Below are positions 62,406 through 64,000 of a stretch of DNA of 64,000 nucleotides, one piece after another (the first letter of the stretch is position 1; every line of letters starts with the position of its first letter). The stretch is from positions 1-64,000 of the forward strand of contig NZ_JACJPY010000004.1 in NCBI RefSeq assembly GCF_014696345.1. Direction: 5' to 3'. The stretch is from Pseudanabaena cinerea FACHB-1277 (GTDB lineage Bacteria; Cyanobacteriota; Cyanobacteriia; Pseudanabaenales; Pseudanabaenaceae). The notes beneath the pieces are model-generated. The model was not told where the DNA came from. It did not search any database and worked only from the letters and a program-made list of their open reading frames with translations. The position numbers and the translations under genes were made by a program.

Positions 62406-63821
62406 TTACTGACTTTGTAAGTCAGTTGGCTCAGTAGCTGGGATAGATGGAGTTCTAGGAATTACTGTCGGGGTTTCAACTGGTGCTGGGGAAACTGGTG
62501 GATTAACTATGGGGGCATTCTGTAAAGATTCTTGAGGAACAGTATTGGGAGAGTTATTTGGAATGGTCACAGGTTTAATCAGTTCAGGCGAAGCGATCGG
62601 ATCTCCGACAACTTCAGGGTTAGGAGCTTTTGGCGGCTGAGATGTCTGAGTGGCTGCATCTTGTACAGAGTCTACAGGATTATTGATTGGGGCAGTATTA
62701 CTGGAATTATTGGGCTTATTTTCCTGCTGTTCAGATCGTCTCTGCTCGGCTTGCTCTTGTTCCACCCTTCTTTGCTCCTGATTTCTCCTTGCATAATCTG
62801 AGTTTTCAATTTGAAAATTGATTTTGGCAGGGATTGCGGCTTTGCCACTTTGGGAAGGATCAAATTTCCAGTTCCTAGCAGCTTGTTTTGCTGCTTCATC
62901 TAGTTCAGGATGTCCGCTAGAGTTAATTAAACGCACATTAATAACATTGCCGTTGGCATCAACATCAACAGCAACCTTGGCTTCACCTTCTAGACCACGC
63001 TCTTTGGCATTAACTGGATATTCAGGCTTTGCACAGCTTTGACAACGAATTCTTTGCTTGCCAGACGAGTTATGAGTGGGGTTTGCAGGGTTAGGAGCAG
63101 TATTAGTTGTGTTAGTCGTATTAGTTGTGTTAGTGGAGTTGGGATTTCCTGTTGGTAAACCAAAGGGAGCGCCGATTTTGCCTAAAGTATTGCTAGAAGC
63201 ACTTCCATCAGTGCGATCGCCTGTTTTACCTAGCCCTGTTCCTGTGTTTTTTTTGCTATTGCCATTGGGAGTCAAGCTGCCCAAACCTTGGCCTGTAAAT
63301 AAATTTTGCATATTAGGTGCAACTTTGATCGGACTAGAATTAGCGCTAGACAAAACCTTGCTCGGATCGGTGACAATATCTTTTGCTGCTTCAGCAAGAT
63401 TTTTGCTGTCTAACGATTGATCGATATCTGTAGATGCAAGATTACCTACATTTTGCGAAGATTGACTAGGATGATCAAGATTAGCAACAGGTGCATAGGC
63501 GATCGCTTCCCGCAGGCTATCAGCAACCTCTGGCGATGTCTCCTGCTTAGTTTGTAGATCAGTCTCTACAGGCTCATTAGTATCCTCAATTTCAACAATT
63601 TGCCAATCTAGCGATTCCTCTATTTGCCCATTGGAAGAGCCACCAATAAGTCTCCCTAACTGTGGTAGTGCGGATAATGTGACAACATGAAAAGCAATGG
63701 AACAAGGGATACTTACTGCTAAGAAGATCTGAAGTGCTTTCCATTCGCGATCGCGCTGTTGATTTGCAAGATTATTGGCAGAGCAGTTAGACATTTCTGG
63801 CTTTTCTTTGTTGACATTCAT
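62406..63821 (-). CDS. TonB-like energy transducer with long C-terminal tail
   Basis: 471 residues. One membrane helix at about 28-50, a long Ser/Asn/Thr-rich periplasmic linker including four Asn-Thr-Thr units (encoded near 63105-63140), a CQSCAK cysteine pair, then the TonB C-terminal fold: EYPVNAKERGLEGEAKVAVD and GHPELDEAAKQAARNWKF (about 268-335). Unusually, about 130 residues follow (Glu/Gln/Arg helix EQRRVEQEQAEQRRSEQQE, then Pro/Thr-rich). Would span the periplasm to energise outer-membrane receptors; no ExbB/ExbD gene is nearby. Confidence 0.8.
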   Translation of the reverse strand: MNVNKEKPEMSNCSANNLANQQRDREWKALQIFLAVSIPCSIAFHVVTLSALPQLGRLIGGSSNGQIEESLDWQIVEIEDTNEPVETDLQTKQETSPEVADSLREAIAYAPVANLDHPSQSSQNVGNLASTDIDQSLDSKNLAEAAKDIVTDPSKVLSSANSSPIKVAPNMQNLFTGQGLGSLTPNGNSKKNTGTGLGKTGDRTDGSASSNTLGKIGAPFGLPTGNPNSTNTTNTTNTTNTAPNPANPTHNSSGKQRIRCQSCAKPEYPVNAKERGLEGEAKVAVDVDANGNVINVRLINSSGHPELDEAAKQAARNWKFDPSQSGKAAIPAKINFQIENSDYARRNQEQRRVEQEQAEQRRSEQQENKPNNSSNTAPINNPVDSVQDAATQTSQPPKAPNPEVVGDPIASPELIKPVTIPNNSPNTVPQESLQNAPIVNPPVSPAPVETPTVIPRTPSIPATEPTDLQSQ

Positions 63822-63844
63822 AATGAAAAACTAGTGATGCTTGT

Positions 63845-63893
63845 AATGTAGGGTTTTGCTTAGAGACTGTCAAGTTTGACAGGCTGTCAAACT
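63845..63893. promoter_or_regulatory. TTTGACA inverted repeat upstream of the TonB gene
   Basis: Arms AGTTTGACA (63873-63881) and TGTCAAACT (63885-63893), GGC centre, with a further half-site CTGTCAAG at 63867-63874. About 50 bases before the gene's ATG (minus strand). TTGACA can also serve as a -35 box, so operator and promoter may overlap. Confidence 0.45.
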
Positions 63894-63925
63894 TTCTTTG
63901 CGTCAAAAAAAGCGATATGGTGATT

Positions 63926-63966
63926 AATGCCCAAAAAAGTCATCACACTTTTGGGAATTGGTATAG
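63926..63966. repeat. ATACC-type dispersed palindrome, second copy
   Basis: The complement reads TATACCAATTCCCAAAAGTG and ends TTTTTTGGGCATT, aligning along its whole length with 24482-24521. No gene seen from here to the window end. Confidence 0.5.
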
Positions 63967-64000
63967 CTTCAATGCTTTACATTGCAATAAAAACCAAAGT

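Noticed and set aside
1..64000. tRNA and rRNA genes
   Set aside because: Read for T-loop words such as GGTTCGAATCC and for rRNA cores; none found by eye. A covariance-model scan would settle it.

Overview
The window is chromosomal DNA of a cyanobacterium. The octamer GCGATCGC (HIP1) recurs throughout, and typical cyanobacterial genes are present: ndhO (NDH-1 subunit), a fused flavodiiron-flavin reductase protein, a PAP/fibrillin protein, a KaiB-like/SasA histidine kinase, a LabA-type NYN protein and a SigF-type sigma factor. Gene style and the many small palindromic repeats would fit Pseudanabaenales, but the genus is inference. No rRNA, tRNA or CRISPR array was seen.

Layout. 1-3079: accessory debris (3' part of a large sacsin-like ATPase gene apparently broken by a palindrome, and an MNT nucleotidyltransferase with a truncated HEPN partner). 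3424-9105: purine/uracil permease behind a perfect palindrome, a J-domain coiled-coil protein, a flavodiiron protein and a glycosyltransferase. 9145-14920 (minus strand): Rpn-type nuclease, a thiohistidine pair (OvoA-like sulfoxide synthase plus EgtD), TspO, a DCC-family protein and a WecA/TagO-like transferase. 15204-17684: an isolated B-type bL36 gene, a fibrillin and metG. 18384-23400: LabA-like gene, then the ribosomal/RNA polymerase cluster rpsM-rpsK-rpoA-rplQ-truA-rplM-rpsI.

24632-32550 is a sulfur assimilation island: sulfate-binding protein, CysT, CysW, a NIL-domain protein, an Rrf2 regulator, cysteine synthase, a CysR-like CRP regulator, CysA and a two-domain rhodanese. A shared motif (TACGGTA followed by CATG-like bases) lies before four transcription units, once on both strands of a divergent promoter. 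This suggests one regulon controlled by the CRP-type or Rrf2 regulator encoded inside it.

32681-41890 holds a PAP2 phosphatase remnant, a two-gene AAA15-type ATPase/TOPRIM-like pair, a broken CadD, a pentapeptide protein, an M16 peptidase, a UbiD decarboxylase and a STAND ATPase with an odd P-loop. 42394-46094: a Ca2+/H+ exchanger, CobO and an MscS/TM-helix protein.

46318-56203 is a type I restriction-modification island on the minus strand (Uma2, hsdR, hsdM, hsdS). About 3 kb of toxin-antitoxin genes sit between hsdM and hsdS: a nucleotidyltransferase pair, two DUF2281-like/PIN units (both toxins damaged) and an MntA/HepT pair. Repeated flanks show how the modules accumulated, and MntA/HepT appears to have been spliced in at the hsdS start codon. 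This is the most unusual part of the window.

56351-64000: a diguanylate cyclase that seems to have lost its outer sensor, recJ cut short next to a MITE, sasA, ndhO, sigF and a TonB-like gene.
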